Positions 24,308 to 34,436 of a stretch of 62,000 nt of DNA are shown here, piece after piece. The stretch is from Zygnema cylindricum. Its lineage: Eukaryota; Streptophyta; Zygnematophyceae; Zygnematales; Zygnemataceae. Position numbers and translations under genes: made by a program. Where the stretch lies: the NCBI GenBank assembly GCA_037447655.1, contig JBBHKE010000541.1, forward strand, positions 1 through 62,000, in the 5' to 3' direction. The number at the start of each line of letters is the position of its first letter. Within the stretch, counting starts at the first letter, position 1. The notes below the pieces were generated by a model. The model was not told where the DNA came from, searched no databases, and saw nothing but the letters and a program-made list of their open reading frames with translations.

Positions 24308-25164
24308 TAACTTGTCACTTAAAAAAGTGACTTACGTAGACGTGTACAAAACATTGTGAGAGATGAAGTGGTACATAAAATGAGGCAAAACTCCCACTCG
24401 GCTTTAATTTGAGGAGTTTCTCCGCACGTTGTACAATTTTGTTGACTTCGTAATTATGTACGCCACATTGTCGACGTGTCAAAACTCTGAAATACCTTTC
24501 GTTGTCGCACAGAAATGCGATTTTATTTTTCGTTTTCCCAACGCCGTATGTTTGAAGACACGTGTTTTTCAGAGAGACGGCCCCGTATGGAAATCAGCTC
24601 ACGGTTAACAGTACGCACATGCTGGAAACGTACAGTGTGTTTTTTTTGGGTATCGCGCACCTAAAACCTCGAAACGACACCTGCTATTCGCTCACCTTAT
24701 TGGACTTTATTTCAAACACCTCGCGAGGTGATTTGATTAAAGATTGAACATGTGTGTTGAAAGGACGCGAAAGTGGGTCAAATGTGCTAGACGACAAATT
24801 GTATCGCGCTAGACGACAAACTATAGTACGCATAAAGTTTAAAGGTAACGCAAATTGTACGGTGGTAATTTGTATATTTGGGTACGGCTGCGGATTTTCT
24901 CGTTTTTTTCTAAGTTATGGAGGAAAACGACAGAAGATAACTGTAACTTTAGCACGCGAAACCACCCTTAAGGTTTAAATACTACAGGTTTCTTTTCGCG
25001 CCTATGTTTGATGACGTCGAAGCGTATGACGCGTCACATGACACCTTCAATCGGAGTTACGTGCCAAAATTTCGGTGTGAACAAGACCCGTTTTCCGATG
25101 AGTTCTCGTAAAATCATCGGAATGGGCAAAAAGTTACAAATGCTCCGGTGGGAACAGCCTATGA

Positions 25165-25415
25165 GAGACTATGTTCAAGCTTGTCTGTCCAAGCGTGCTG
25201 TCGTAAATACTAAATACTGAACAAATACACGGAACTGTCAAACTCTTCACAAACGTAACTATTCACTTCGAAAACTCTGTATGGACGGAACGCTGGGCGC
25301 TTCAAAACACTAAAGTTCGTTCAATGTTCGAACCGTTCGGTCGTATTTTCAGTTTCTTTCCCATAAGCCAAACGCTTTAGAGCCCGTCAGAGAAATTTCT
25401 TTTTTCCATTTCCAG
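25165..25415. other. Short unassigned stretch after the array
   Basis: No element ends or coding content recognised. The last part (25390-25415) is a pyrimidine tract ending CATTTCCAG, a plausible splice acceptor for the candidate exon that follows. Confidence 0.3.
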
Positions 25416-25613
25416 CAGCTCTCTCTTCCCCATGTGATTCCCCAACCAGCCCCTCCCACCGGCAGTGGGCAGCTCAGATTTGATACGTGGGACTTGGACA
25501 CTTTGCAGGAGATACTGGGGGCTTCCCTCAGCCTGCCGTTCTGGATAGTCAACCTATGGCTTTTTTCAGCCAGCGATGCGATCTGGAGGAGACCCTGTCA
25601 TCAGGAAATGTGA
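25416..25613 (+). CDS. Candidate terminal exon or gene fragment (65 codons), unknown function
   Basis: After a good polypyrimidine tract and CAG, a 65-codon frame runs to TGA at 25611-25613. It reads QLSLPHVIPQPAPPTGSGQL at the start and then contains FDTWDLDTLQEILG followed by a hydrophobic LPFWIVNLWLF stretch. The mixed, non-repetitive composition looks more coding than its surroundings. No upstream exon was found and I do not recognise the protein. It may be the last exon of a lost gene, a fragment captured by a transposon, or chance; the minus strand is also open over much of it. Confidence 0.25.
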   Translation, partial: QLSLPHVIPQPAPPTGSGQLRFDTWDLDTLQEILGASLSLPFWIVNLWLFSASDAIWRRPCHQEM

Positions 25614-25616
<3 letters not shown>

Positions 25617-25653
<37 letters not shown>

Positions 25654-25750
25654 CCTTTCCTCCTTTCCTCTCTCCCCCCTCTGTACCTCTCCTCTCTCCC
25701 CTCTCTCGCTCTCCCGCCCTTCCCCTTTCCCCTTCTCTCCCCTTCTCTTT
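25617..25750. repeat. (CT)16 microsatellite and CT-rich tail
   Basis: An uninterrupted CT dinucleotide run from 25617 to 25649, followed by a 100-bp mixture of CTCC, CCCT and TCTC. The Ser/Leu frames across it are artefacts. Confidence 0.95.
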
Positions 25751-26119
25751 GTCGCTCTTTTTTTTAACCTTTTATTTTCTGAATGCGCAAAAAACTCTAA
25801 AATCTCGTTAAGTAACTTTTTTTCAAATGTTATAATGTCTCACCTCTTAAGCTTTTTCAAGTTCTCGAAACCTGAAACTCTTTGAAAACTTTTAATAATT
25901 TTGAGTACGAGATGGTATAATATAGTTTGGAAAAGTTTTTTTTCGCTCTGAAACTCCAAATATATTTGTCGCAAAACCCTTGTCACAAAAAAGGTAAACT
26001 TTTCGAAAACAACTCCAAGTTGTTAAAATTCGAAGTGTCCACATTTTTTTTTGGAAAAGTGGATTTTAAGATTTTTCTTCGGTTTTGGAAAACCCTGACC
26101 TCCATGTAAAAATATTACT

Positions 26120-26400
26120 CTAACCATAACCTGAATCCTAAACGTTATGCGTGTTTTGAACTCTAACCCTAATTTTAGCCCTATTCCTAATTCTAACCCT
26201 AATCCTAATTGTGATCAGAACCTTAATCTTATCCCTATTCTCAGTCTTAACCGTAATCTCATTCTTAACCTTAACCTTAATTCTAACCTTAACCACCCCC
26301 ATGTATAGCTCGCAACCTACCCTTAACCCTAACTTTAAACGTAACTCTGCAATTGAATTTTAACCCCTTATCTGTACTCCTATTTTTTAAGCCTAATACT
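26120..26400. repeat. Degenerate CCCTAA-like tract
   Basis: About 280 bp in which CTAACC, CCCTAA, CCTTAA and CCTAAT hexamer-to-heptamer variants recur at a spacing of roughly 6-12 bases (ctctaaccctaattttagccc, ttctaaccctaatcctaatt, cttaaccttaaccttaattc). It looks like a decayed interstitial telomere-type or satellite sequence. Plus-strand orientation is CCCTAA, opposite to the TTTAGGG tract at 3186-3258. Confidence 0.65.
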
Positions 26401-26639
26401 AATATCAACCCTAAATAGTTAAAACTCGTGTTTTTTCTTTCTTTATTTTGTTATTATTATATGTTTTATTTGTTTGTTTTTTTTGTTTTTTGTTTTTTTC
26501 CTATCAGATGTGGTACGATCCATAGTCGGTGTGACAGCCGTCACGGGAGTGCTGCTGACGTGGAGCATATCTTTTGTTTTTTTGTTAATGGGGCCGAATG
26601 GCGACAGGTGGCGCCAGCTGGCGGTATACAGCGTGGCAG

Positions 26640-26773
26640 AGAGTGTGCAGAGGTGGATGGAGGCAGCAACAGGGGTGTAGAGGGCGGAGAGAGGGAGAGG
26701 GAGAGAAAGAAAGAGAGAGAAAGGGGGTGGGTTGGTGAAGATGAGGCGGGGGGGATGAGTTGGGGAGGGAGAT

Positions 26774-26823
<50 letters not shown>

Positions 26824-27290
26824 GGGGGGGATGAGGGAACGGGAGAGGAGGAAGGGAAAGGTGAAGGAGAGGGCCAAGAGGGGGAGAGAGAGGGAGGTGG
26901 GTAGACGGGGAATGGGAGGGGAAGAAGTCGAGGAGAGTGGGAGGGCAGGAGAAGGCGAAAGGGAGGAGGTGTGGGGATGGAGTGGGAGAGAGAGAGGAGT
27001 GGAGGTTGAAGGAGGTGGGAAAGGAGGAAAAGCAGGGACTTGGGATTGGGTGGGGAATAGAGAGAATTGGAAAAGAAGGGAAGGGAAAAGGGAAAAGGGA
27101 AATAGAGGAGGTTGACAATAGGAAGGAGAGAAGGATGAAGGGGAGGCGGGGGAGTGCAACGAGGAAGCAAGGAAGAAGAAGAAGAGTGAGGGGGAGGGTT
27201 AGTCCGATGACTAAGAGAGGTGAAGGAGGAGAGGATGATGGGAGGGAGGGGAAGAGGGAGAGGAGTTATGTGAAGGAAAATAGATCGAGG
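26640..27290. repeat. Homopurine (G/A) strand tract with a 47-base G run
   Basis: For about 650 bp the plus strand is nearly all G and A. At 26776-26822 there is an unbroken run of 47 G, followed by A and seven more G. The Pro- and Ser-rich minus-strand frames (up to 251 codons) and the Glu/Arg/Gly plus-strand frames come entirely from this composition and are not called as genes. Such DNA can form G-quadruplex or triplex structures. Confidence 0.95.
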
Positions 27291-27454
27291 GAACAAATGG
27301 AAAGGAATAAGAGACTTTTTTTTTGTTCAAGAATCATGCTTTCAAATTGAAATCGATAAGTTCTCTCCCTTTTTTTTTATCCACACCATTAGGTTAGTCT
27401 AATTTTTTAGCCTCGAATCCTCCAATGATAAATAGTTTTTGTTAATTTGAGTTT

Positions 27455-27670
27455 CGTAAAAAGGGAAAGGAAAAGGAGGAGAGGGAGAGGGAGAGGGAGA
27501 GGGAGGGCGGAGGGAGAGAGGGAGTATGAGAGATACAGAGAGAAAATGAGATCGAGAGTGTAAGAGTGGGAGTGAAAGTGTGAAATAGAGGGAGAGAGAG
27601 AGAGGAGAGAAAGAGAGTGAGAGAGAGAGACAGGGAGAGAGGGAGGGAGGGAGAGAGCGGAGAAGTGGGG
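27455..27670. repeat. Second GA-rich tract
   Basis: GGGAGA, GAGAGA and AAGGAG units for about 215 bp, separated from the larger purine tract by about 160 bp of ordinary sequence. Overlapping Ser/Leu frames are artefacts. Confidence 0.9.
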
Positions 27671-27720
27671 TGGGGTTTCGGTAACATGAGAAGTTTCATA
27701 AATTGAGGTTTGGTCCAAAA

Positions 27721-28474
27721 TGCCTTTTTTTTTAATTTTTTTTCATTTTTTATGTTATTAGCTCGGGATTATACAGTGTGCCATTACTAGTGTGGATATT
27801 GTTGTGTTATTTTTCTATTTTTCGGTTCAACGCGAAAAATAATTTAGTTTTGATATCGAGGAAAGTAGGAACAGAAAGAAAAAATAAAATCAAAATTGTT
27901 GTACAGGAGATTTTGTTAAAAAAATAATCCTAAGGATTTAACCTTCATCCAAAACATTTTTTGTCTGTCTTTCCCTATTCTTTGTTCTCTTGTCTTTATT
28001 TATTACCATTTATTTTTGTGTCTTTTTTTTCCTGATGTGAAGTCCCTTTCTTTAATTCTTTTCATTTTTAAGACTAGATGTTTTCTCTATTTTTTTTTTC
28101 TCTCTCCAGCTAGTCATTTTATCTTGGTGATCTGGCATGATATCATTTATAATTAGCCCTCTTCCCCTCTTCCCCCATTTTCCCTCTCGTCTTTGTTTCT
28201 TTTATTTTTATTTTCTTTCTCCGTGGGGAAAGCTTTTTCAAAGTTTGTTTTCTGGTGTTTATGAGGTTTTCATATTTTATTTTTTCGGTGCCTATGAGGC
28301 TTTAATACATGTATTATTAATTTTCAAAATTCCCCTCCTGTGTCTCCTGTATGTGATAATAATATTTTCATTTTCTTGAGCTTCTCGTCGATGGTATTTA
28401 AAACATTTTTGAATCTTGACAACAAAAGCGTTACAATGTTTTCTGTTTGTTTTTGTATCCCTGTAAGATATCAA
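27721..28474. other. T-rich gene-free stretch
   Basis: A T-rich plus strand with short T runs and no supportable frame. I see nothing else. Confidence 0.45.
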
Positions 28475-28540
28475 CAAAAGCACTTTATTAGGAAAGGGCG
28501 ATGGTAAACCTTCTGAGTACATGGGAACATAGGAAGGAGA
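28475..28540 (+). repeat. Dispersed hairpin motif, third copy
   Basis: CACTTTATTAGGAAAGGGCGATGGTAAACC-type text followed by CTGAGTACATGGGAAC, matching the copies near 1275-1330, 2523-2580 and 29415-29475. The GATGGT...ACC(A/T)TC hairpin is kept, with one mismatch here. Confidence 0.5.
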
Positions 28541-28624
28541 AAAAATGGACTGGAGGTGTTTGACTCAACAAATTGATATGCAAATTGATCTGCAACTTGC
28601 TTTTTTGTCTTCTTTGATTATCAA

Positions 28625-28657
28625 CCCTCCCTCCCTCCCTCCCTCCCTCCCTCCCTA
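28625..28657. repeat. (CCCT)8 microsatellite
   Basis: About eight tandem CCCT units without interruption. Confidence 0.95.
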
Positions 28658-28699
28658 GCACTAAGTTAACGATTTTGGGTCAAAAACCACTCACATGAA

Positions 28700-31600
28700 T
28701 TAGAGTGGTCAACTCTAGAAGTGATGGGCATCGTAGTATTCCTATCCCAATTGTACTTGGATCCGATTTTCTATATGGAGAAACCTTCATCTCATGCTAA
28801 TCTTGTGTCTACCTCGTATCTTTTTTTGACCTCCGTACCGATGATTGCGTGAAAAAATAAAAATAAAAAAATTGTAAATCGTCTTGCTTTTACTGCTTCC
28901 TATTGTGTCGGGACCATTTTAAGCTGATGAAATAAGGGGTCCCAGGAGGCGACATTTGTCCATCTTTCCCCATAGGTTAATATTACGAGGTTATTTGACA
29001 GTGGGGTGATTTCCCGATATTTTGGGAGAGTGGTGGGAATAGACATGTCGGTGTGTTTATCAAGAGTTTTGTGCAAGGAAGGAAAGGATTGTAATTAGTC
29101 GATTGTGTGAAAACCTTCCTAATGGTATAATTTGTCAAAATGTACAAAGTACAAGTGACGGGCGTTTTCAATTTTCAATTTTCAATTGTCAATTATTAGT
29201 GTTGGTTTTAGTGTTGGAAAGCGGGGACACCAAATCAATACACTATCTTGCCGTAATCTAACATCTTTTAAAAATAAGTTATTATGTTGATAACTCTCTT
29301 ACACTAAGATCAATGAATATGATGGTTTTCTCCAATAATAATAAAAGATAAAACCTACATCAAAACCTGTACATTCAGTTTGATTTCTGTCGCAAACCTT
29401 TTAAATATAGTGAAAACACTTTAACAAGAAAGCAACATGGTAAACCATATGAGTCTATGGGAACGAAAAAGGAAGGCAAAAATGAAAAAAACGTCACATT
29501 CAAATACATATTTGCCGCCGAGCTCTATAAATATTGCAATTCTTTGGCAAAACTATGCACATATGAGCCTTGTTGACCAACATATCCTTAAATTTACCGA
29601 CATCCCTCTTTATCTCTACTCCCCCGTCACCCGGATTTCCGGTTTCATACATGGAGAACTTCTCGCACTGAGCATGATAGATATTATATCTTCCCTCTAT
29701 GACGCCTTACTTTCACCCACACCCATTTTGGTGTCCCTTTCTGATTTTGGTACCAAGGTTCATTTGGTCATATTGGCGAGCTTTCTTTCCCAAGCACCTA
29801 GGGCACACCAACCGTACACACGCGCTCCTCCGTCTTCTCGTATACGAGGCCATCCGAGCACTCCAGCCCCAACTCCCACCTTATTGTCCATCTCCGTTGA
29901 CACTTCCTTGCCACACCAATCACCCTCGACCAAACTGTCGTTAATGGGCACTCATAAATTACCACATTGTTGTGTGTGAGGACCTTCTGACATGGCATAT
30001 GAGCTATATTTCGTGACATCTTTCCACTGACATTCGCTAAATGTAAGCTTCACCTATTCCTTATTGTTTTTCCCCACAAAGACTAATAGGAAAACTGATT
30101 TCCACGAGAGGTCACGTTAGATGGATGCGCCTAGGCTACATGGAGAGGGTCAACCTATTCTTTTGGATGTAATTTGTATCTAGCATACTCATAATGCCTC
30201 GTTTGATTTATGTCAATACAACATCTATGGATATTTCCCACATCCTTTGGGCAAACATTTTTATCGTGGTTGTCCGTGTTGACGACAACGAACTCTTGCG
30301 TGCATTATATAGGTTTTTTTTCCGTGACATTAGTTTGGGGTGGCTACTTGTGGAGGTTGTGTTAATATGGCTTGTGATTGTGGGAATTTTTGGATATTCG
30401 TATGTGTTGGATAGCCTTATTTGTTAATACTTGTGTTGCCATTAACTACGTGGACTTTGATATTTTTTCACAACAAACACTACTTACTTCCCATGTCGTG
30501 GGAGCATTTTATTCCTTGACCAACGTTAAACCATTTTCAAGGAAGTGTGGTTCTTTTTGTTTCTCCTTTGCAAAGAGCACTCATTCGCGTAATGTTTTTT
30601 TCTACTTACCCTTACTCATTTCAATTATGTGGTTTTTGCCAGCAACTTTCCTGTTTGTCTCTTCCCTTTGGTAAATATTGATTCACATATCGATGTGGAT
30701 AAGAATCAGTTTGGTTTGGCCAATATTTCCAAAGATCGACTTATAAACCTTAATGTCTTGTTTAACCAATTTTTAGTTTGTGCTTCTTCCAATCCACTTC
30801 TTTTTTTCTCAACAGATTGGTGATCTATAACGTACGACAAACTTGGGTTTATTGTTTACCAAAGTTATTCGATCAACTATTCGAGTTGGCTTATCTCGAT
30901 TTAAATATTGCTCTAAGCACCTTTACCTTAAAGTGTATTTTCTCTTTTGACACTTTGTTTCAAAAATCAATCCTTTTATTGAACACATATCGTCTCCCAG
31001 TGTCTCATTTATTACATCTATTTTTTCATTTAACGATTTTTTTTTTAATATCTTCCACCACTTGTTGGGTCTTATAGGAATTGGGCCTTGCGAGTCGCGC
31101 TCAAAAATATCTTCCCACCTTTATCGCGTGGGTTGGGTATAGTTCCTATTGCACGTGTGGTTGTGACACATACAAAGGAAGTTGGTGAATTATCCCTTCG
31201 CCAGTGGTGTATTTTTTGTTTAGTTAGAGATATTACCGTCCCCTCCATTTCAACCATTGTGTTTAAACTGGTAACGTCAATTTTATTTTCTTCTTTTTGG
31301 GTTGCAATTTGTTCTCTTCCTCGTGCTGTTTTGGCCCGGATACCGTTTTTTCCCTCTTTGATTTTATGAGCTAATTCCATGGATCGACATTTGAGTACCA
31401 AACCATTTTATTTAAGCTTCCAAGGCTCTTCCTTTGTGCGTTTCTCGCTGTTTCTTTTTTTGTAATGTGTTCCACAGTTTTACTTTGACAACTAGACGCT
31501 CTTATTGTTTTTACTATTTTTCTCACGCCTTTCCATTTCACACTCGAATACACTTGAATTGTTCTCACCATTATAGTCCCCCCTCATCAATTCGACATTG

Positions 31601-33000
31601 CTCTCCGATTTAGGTTGAACCTCCTTCACTGATCATTACTCAGTTGTGTAATGTTCTTGTATGATACTCGTAGTTATCGAGATAACGTTTAGTTTGGTTC
31701 GATGTTCCTATGTGGGGGAGATAATGAAAGCATACAACGTTGTTGTTCGATATACTACCACGATAATTTGCTAAAGTGAGGTGTCATATTTGAGGAATAT
31801 CTTACTTATTATTCATCCAAGTCTATTTGCTATTGTCATGCTCGAGTGCAAATATTAGTGGAAACAATGTGTTGGCGAACCTTGCATTTTGCGAGCTAGT
31901 GGGTTATGTTGCTCGGCATGGAGATGCCTTCGAGGGTAAGGAAATTGGCTATGCGTGTTGAGGATTTGAGAAGTTGTAATTTGATGCATTAAAATAACTG
32001 GCAAAGGCATAGTGTTGCTTCGACGTCCTTTTGGATAAGTTTTGACGTACTCATGGACGACGCTCATTCGAGAGGAGGGGACTAAATAGCCGTCACCTAT
32101 CCAAGAGATTTTTTTTTTACATCATTGAATAGGGGCACAATTAATGACGCCATATATGCTCTGGTTTTTTGTATAAATTTTATTCTTTACATTGCCAAGT
32201 GAGGTGTCACCACATTCATCTATTTTTGTATGACGAGAAAGTAATAGTTGTGGATAAATGAATAGGCCAGGAATACCTGTTACATACTTTATGTACAAAA
32301 TACAAACTCATGAATGAATCATAAAATGAAGAGAAGGCGTTTTCAACTAATCAGAAGTTATTGTAGACTTTCAATAATGCAAATTTTCCAACACTACAAG
32401 TACAAAGGAATTAAGGATATAAACTAGTTATTACAATCATGATATTAATTCAGTTTAGGAAGACGTGGCAGCCTGTCATCAACTCCCTTAAATAGTGTGT
32501 CTACAGTTAGAATTGGTCATAAACTAGTGACCAAACTAGTGTTATGAACACTAATAGCGTTAGGCAGTGTAGCTCCATTCCTTGTGCTCAGCTTAATGTA
32601 ACTGGAAAAATTGTGACGCATGCTGTTATCGGCGTGTTGACCACACTATTGGTGTTTTTTATGGAACATCGACAAATGGGACAATCCGTACTTTCCTGCC
32701 TATGGGCGAGTGTTGAACGAGTTTCGCTGTGATACCGTACGCTGAGTGAAGTTTTAAACTTTTCGTCTGCACTAAAAGAATTTAAGACTGGAGGCCACAC
32801 GAATGGCTGTGGCAAGCCAATGAAGCTCCCGGCAAAACAAAATAAAAGAATTGGCGAAAAGTTCACGCTTTAAAATAGTTGCTTCCCCGCGAAATTTTAC
32901 AATATTCTTGACGCGGGAAACGTTTTCGTTAAAATTTCAAACTCTTAATTTTTTGAGATTTTAAATTTAACTCGAGAACACACGATTCTGTCAGGCGGCA
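28700..33000. other. About 4 kb of degenerate repeat-like sequence, no gene recognised
   Basis: Both strands carry frames of 60-180 codons, the largest at 29437-29979 (+, 180 codons). None shows a motif I recognise, and the pieces do not join into one protein. The fourth copy of the hairpin motif is at 29415-29475, directly at the start of that frame, and 30110-30200 resembles 2625-2720, so this looks like a long decayed mobile element of unknown class. Near 32548-32568 a lone CTAATAGCGTTAGGCAGTG-TA resembles a mariner-like end; its partner was not found. Confidence 0.4.
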
Positions 33001-34436
33001 TTTGGAAAATTTTCAGGTCATCGACGTTAATCCAAAGGAAAGCTTGTTAAACTTTCACGGTCCGTACCTCTGTGATGTACCTTGGACTTCCTGGCACCTG
33101 CCCGATATCACAAAAAAAAAATCGCAAGAACGTGACCATGCTACCGAACCTAACATTTCGGTGCAGACGTGGCGTCCGTTCGACCACCAGCTCTTCAAAT
33201 AAAGCTTTCCAGATCTATCAAAAGCCATGAACCCCAGATAGCTTTTCGTTTTTCTTCGGGGACAACGACTTACATAAAGCTTTTTAATCTATTAAAAGTC
33301 CTTATCATAGTTTTCGAGCCTCTGAAATATTTGGGTATAAACCACAATAAATGGCTAAGCTTCCAGCAAAAAATCTTTACGGGTTTTTGCTGAAAGAAAA
33401 AACGTCACGCCAAAATGTTACCAAAAATGAGCCCCAAACATTTTCGGCAAACCCTAAAACGTTTCGCGCGCTCTTTTTCTTCTTTCACCTACTTTCCTTC
33501 TTCGCCGCCATTTTGGGAAAAAAAAAGGTTTCGAAGTTCTCTCCGGGCAGCCTCTTCACAAGAGCATGGCGCACCTTTTTTCCTTCATTTTTCTGTGACA
33601 TCCTGTCACATAGTATGTGCTGTCCGGAACCGCAGTTTCCCTCCTTTTTTTCAAATTCGAATTCTAAATGCAAATCAAAACAAGAAAGGCCGAGCACAGG
33701 AGTTAGCATAGAGTAGTATAATTTCTTTCCATCCCTATCTTACGCGTTCTCCCTCTCTCTCCCTTTCTCTCCCTTTCTCCCGCGCGCGCCCTCTCTCTCT
33801 TCAATCCGCCGAAACTAGTTTTTCTATTTTTACCAGTCCTTCAGGGAAAACTTCAATAAGCTAAGGTAGGACATCTCTTTGTGCCATCCCTTTTCTCACT
33901 TTTGTTTATCACCAGCAGTTTTTACTTCTGAATTCCTAGCGCGTGATTCACTTTCCATTTCTGCCTCTTGAAGTTGGTAATTGCAGGCAGACCAATCCTT
34001 TAGTGACGATATTTCAAGTTGTAAATGTTTTTTTATTTGAACAATGGAGACTCTAACTTCTTAAAAATCTTGTGGCTAGTAGGAAAATGTAAGGGCTGAC
34101 AGGGGTTTATTTTATCATCGAAACAACTAGGAAATAACATTATTTTAGGTTGTTTCTCCTAAGTTTGAAAAGAATACAGTCTTTGTTTCTTTATACTCAT
34201 TTTTCCTATCCTCACGTTACTTTTTTAAAGGAGTGAGGCTTGTTTCTTATAATTTCGTTTGCAAACAATGTATAGTTCATGATGTATCACAAGATTTCAC
34301 ATCTTTTAAATGAATCTTCAACTCGTTGGCAGTCTATTCGCGCTGATGTTTTCAATGGAGGCATGTGTATCTGCCTGTTTTTTGTTTTCTCTTTTACAGA
34401 AGGATCTTTTCTTTCCTCTTTCAGCGCTGTTAGGAA
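33001..34436 (+). promoter_or_regulatory. Upstream region and probable 5' untranslated exon and intron of the ARID gene
   Basis: 33730-33800 is a CT-rich tract (CTCTCTCCCTTTCTC, then CCCGCGCGCGCCC), typical of plant core promoters and leaders. A possible donor AAG|GTAGGA lies near 33864, and acceptors at TTTTACAG (34399) and CTCTTTCAG (34424) precede the start codon, so an intron in the leader is likely. No TATA box could be assigned with confidence. Confidence 0.35.

Larger units (their letters stand above)
22999..24968. mobile_element. Harbinger-like element (GGGTATTTTCGCATG end), nested in the array and itself invaded
   Basis: Left end GGGTATTTTCGCATGTAATCG after TAA (22996-22998); right end ...TTAGCACGCGAAACCACCCT before TAA (24969-24971). 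It is collinear with 43436-45086: TACTTTGTTTTTTAGCGAAGATT, GACTTACGTAGACGTGTAC, GCTAGACGACAAACTA and AACTGTAACTTTAGC. It is interrupted at 23098-24307 by another element. A CACCTCGCGAGGTG palindrome lies about 240 bp from the right end. No transposase. Confidence 0.75.
19295..25164. mobile_element. Five-copy array of an unclassified TIR element (GGTGGGAACAGGCTATG ends)
   Basis: Five units abut: about 19295-19736, 19737-20235, 20236-22236 and 22237-22726 in one orientation, and 22727-25164 inverted. Each opens (A)TAGCCTGTTCCCACCGG-AGCATTTGTAAC and closes GCGGAAGTGATTTTTT-CCGGTGGGAACAGGCTATG, so the ends are inverted copies. Shared interior blocks include CCGATGATTTTCCGAGAACTC, a CACACGCTTCGA-GTCATCAAACATAGGC string, AAAACAACGAAATAGCCGTTCGGATG and TAACCCGACTTCAATATC. 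The third unit is interrupted by elements at 20430-21406 and 21517-22070, the fifth by one at 22999-24968. There is no transposase, and I cannot assign a superfamily. The second unit also carries a short internal duplication of its own end (19741-19860). Confidence 0.7.

Noticed and set aside
26443-27296. Long Pro/Ser/Leu-rich frames (up to 251 codons) on the minus strand
   Set aside because: They are translations of the homopurine tract and 47-base G run, with no complex sequence or motif.
27407-27718. Ser/Leu-rich minus-strand frames
   Set aside because: They come from GA/CT simple repeats; the overlapping frames are equally open.
29437-29979. 180-codon plus-strand frame
   Set aside because: It begins inside a dispersed repeat motif, has no recognisable domain, and is surrounded by decayed sequence; not enough to call a gene.
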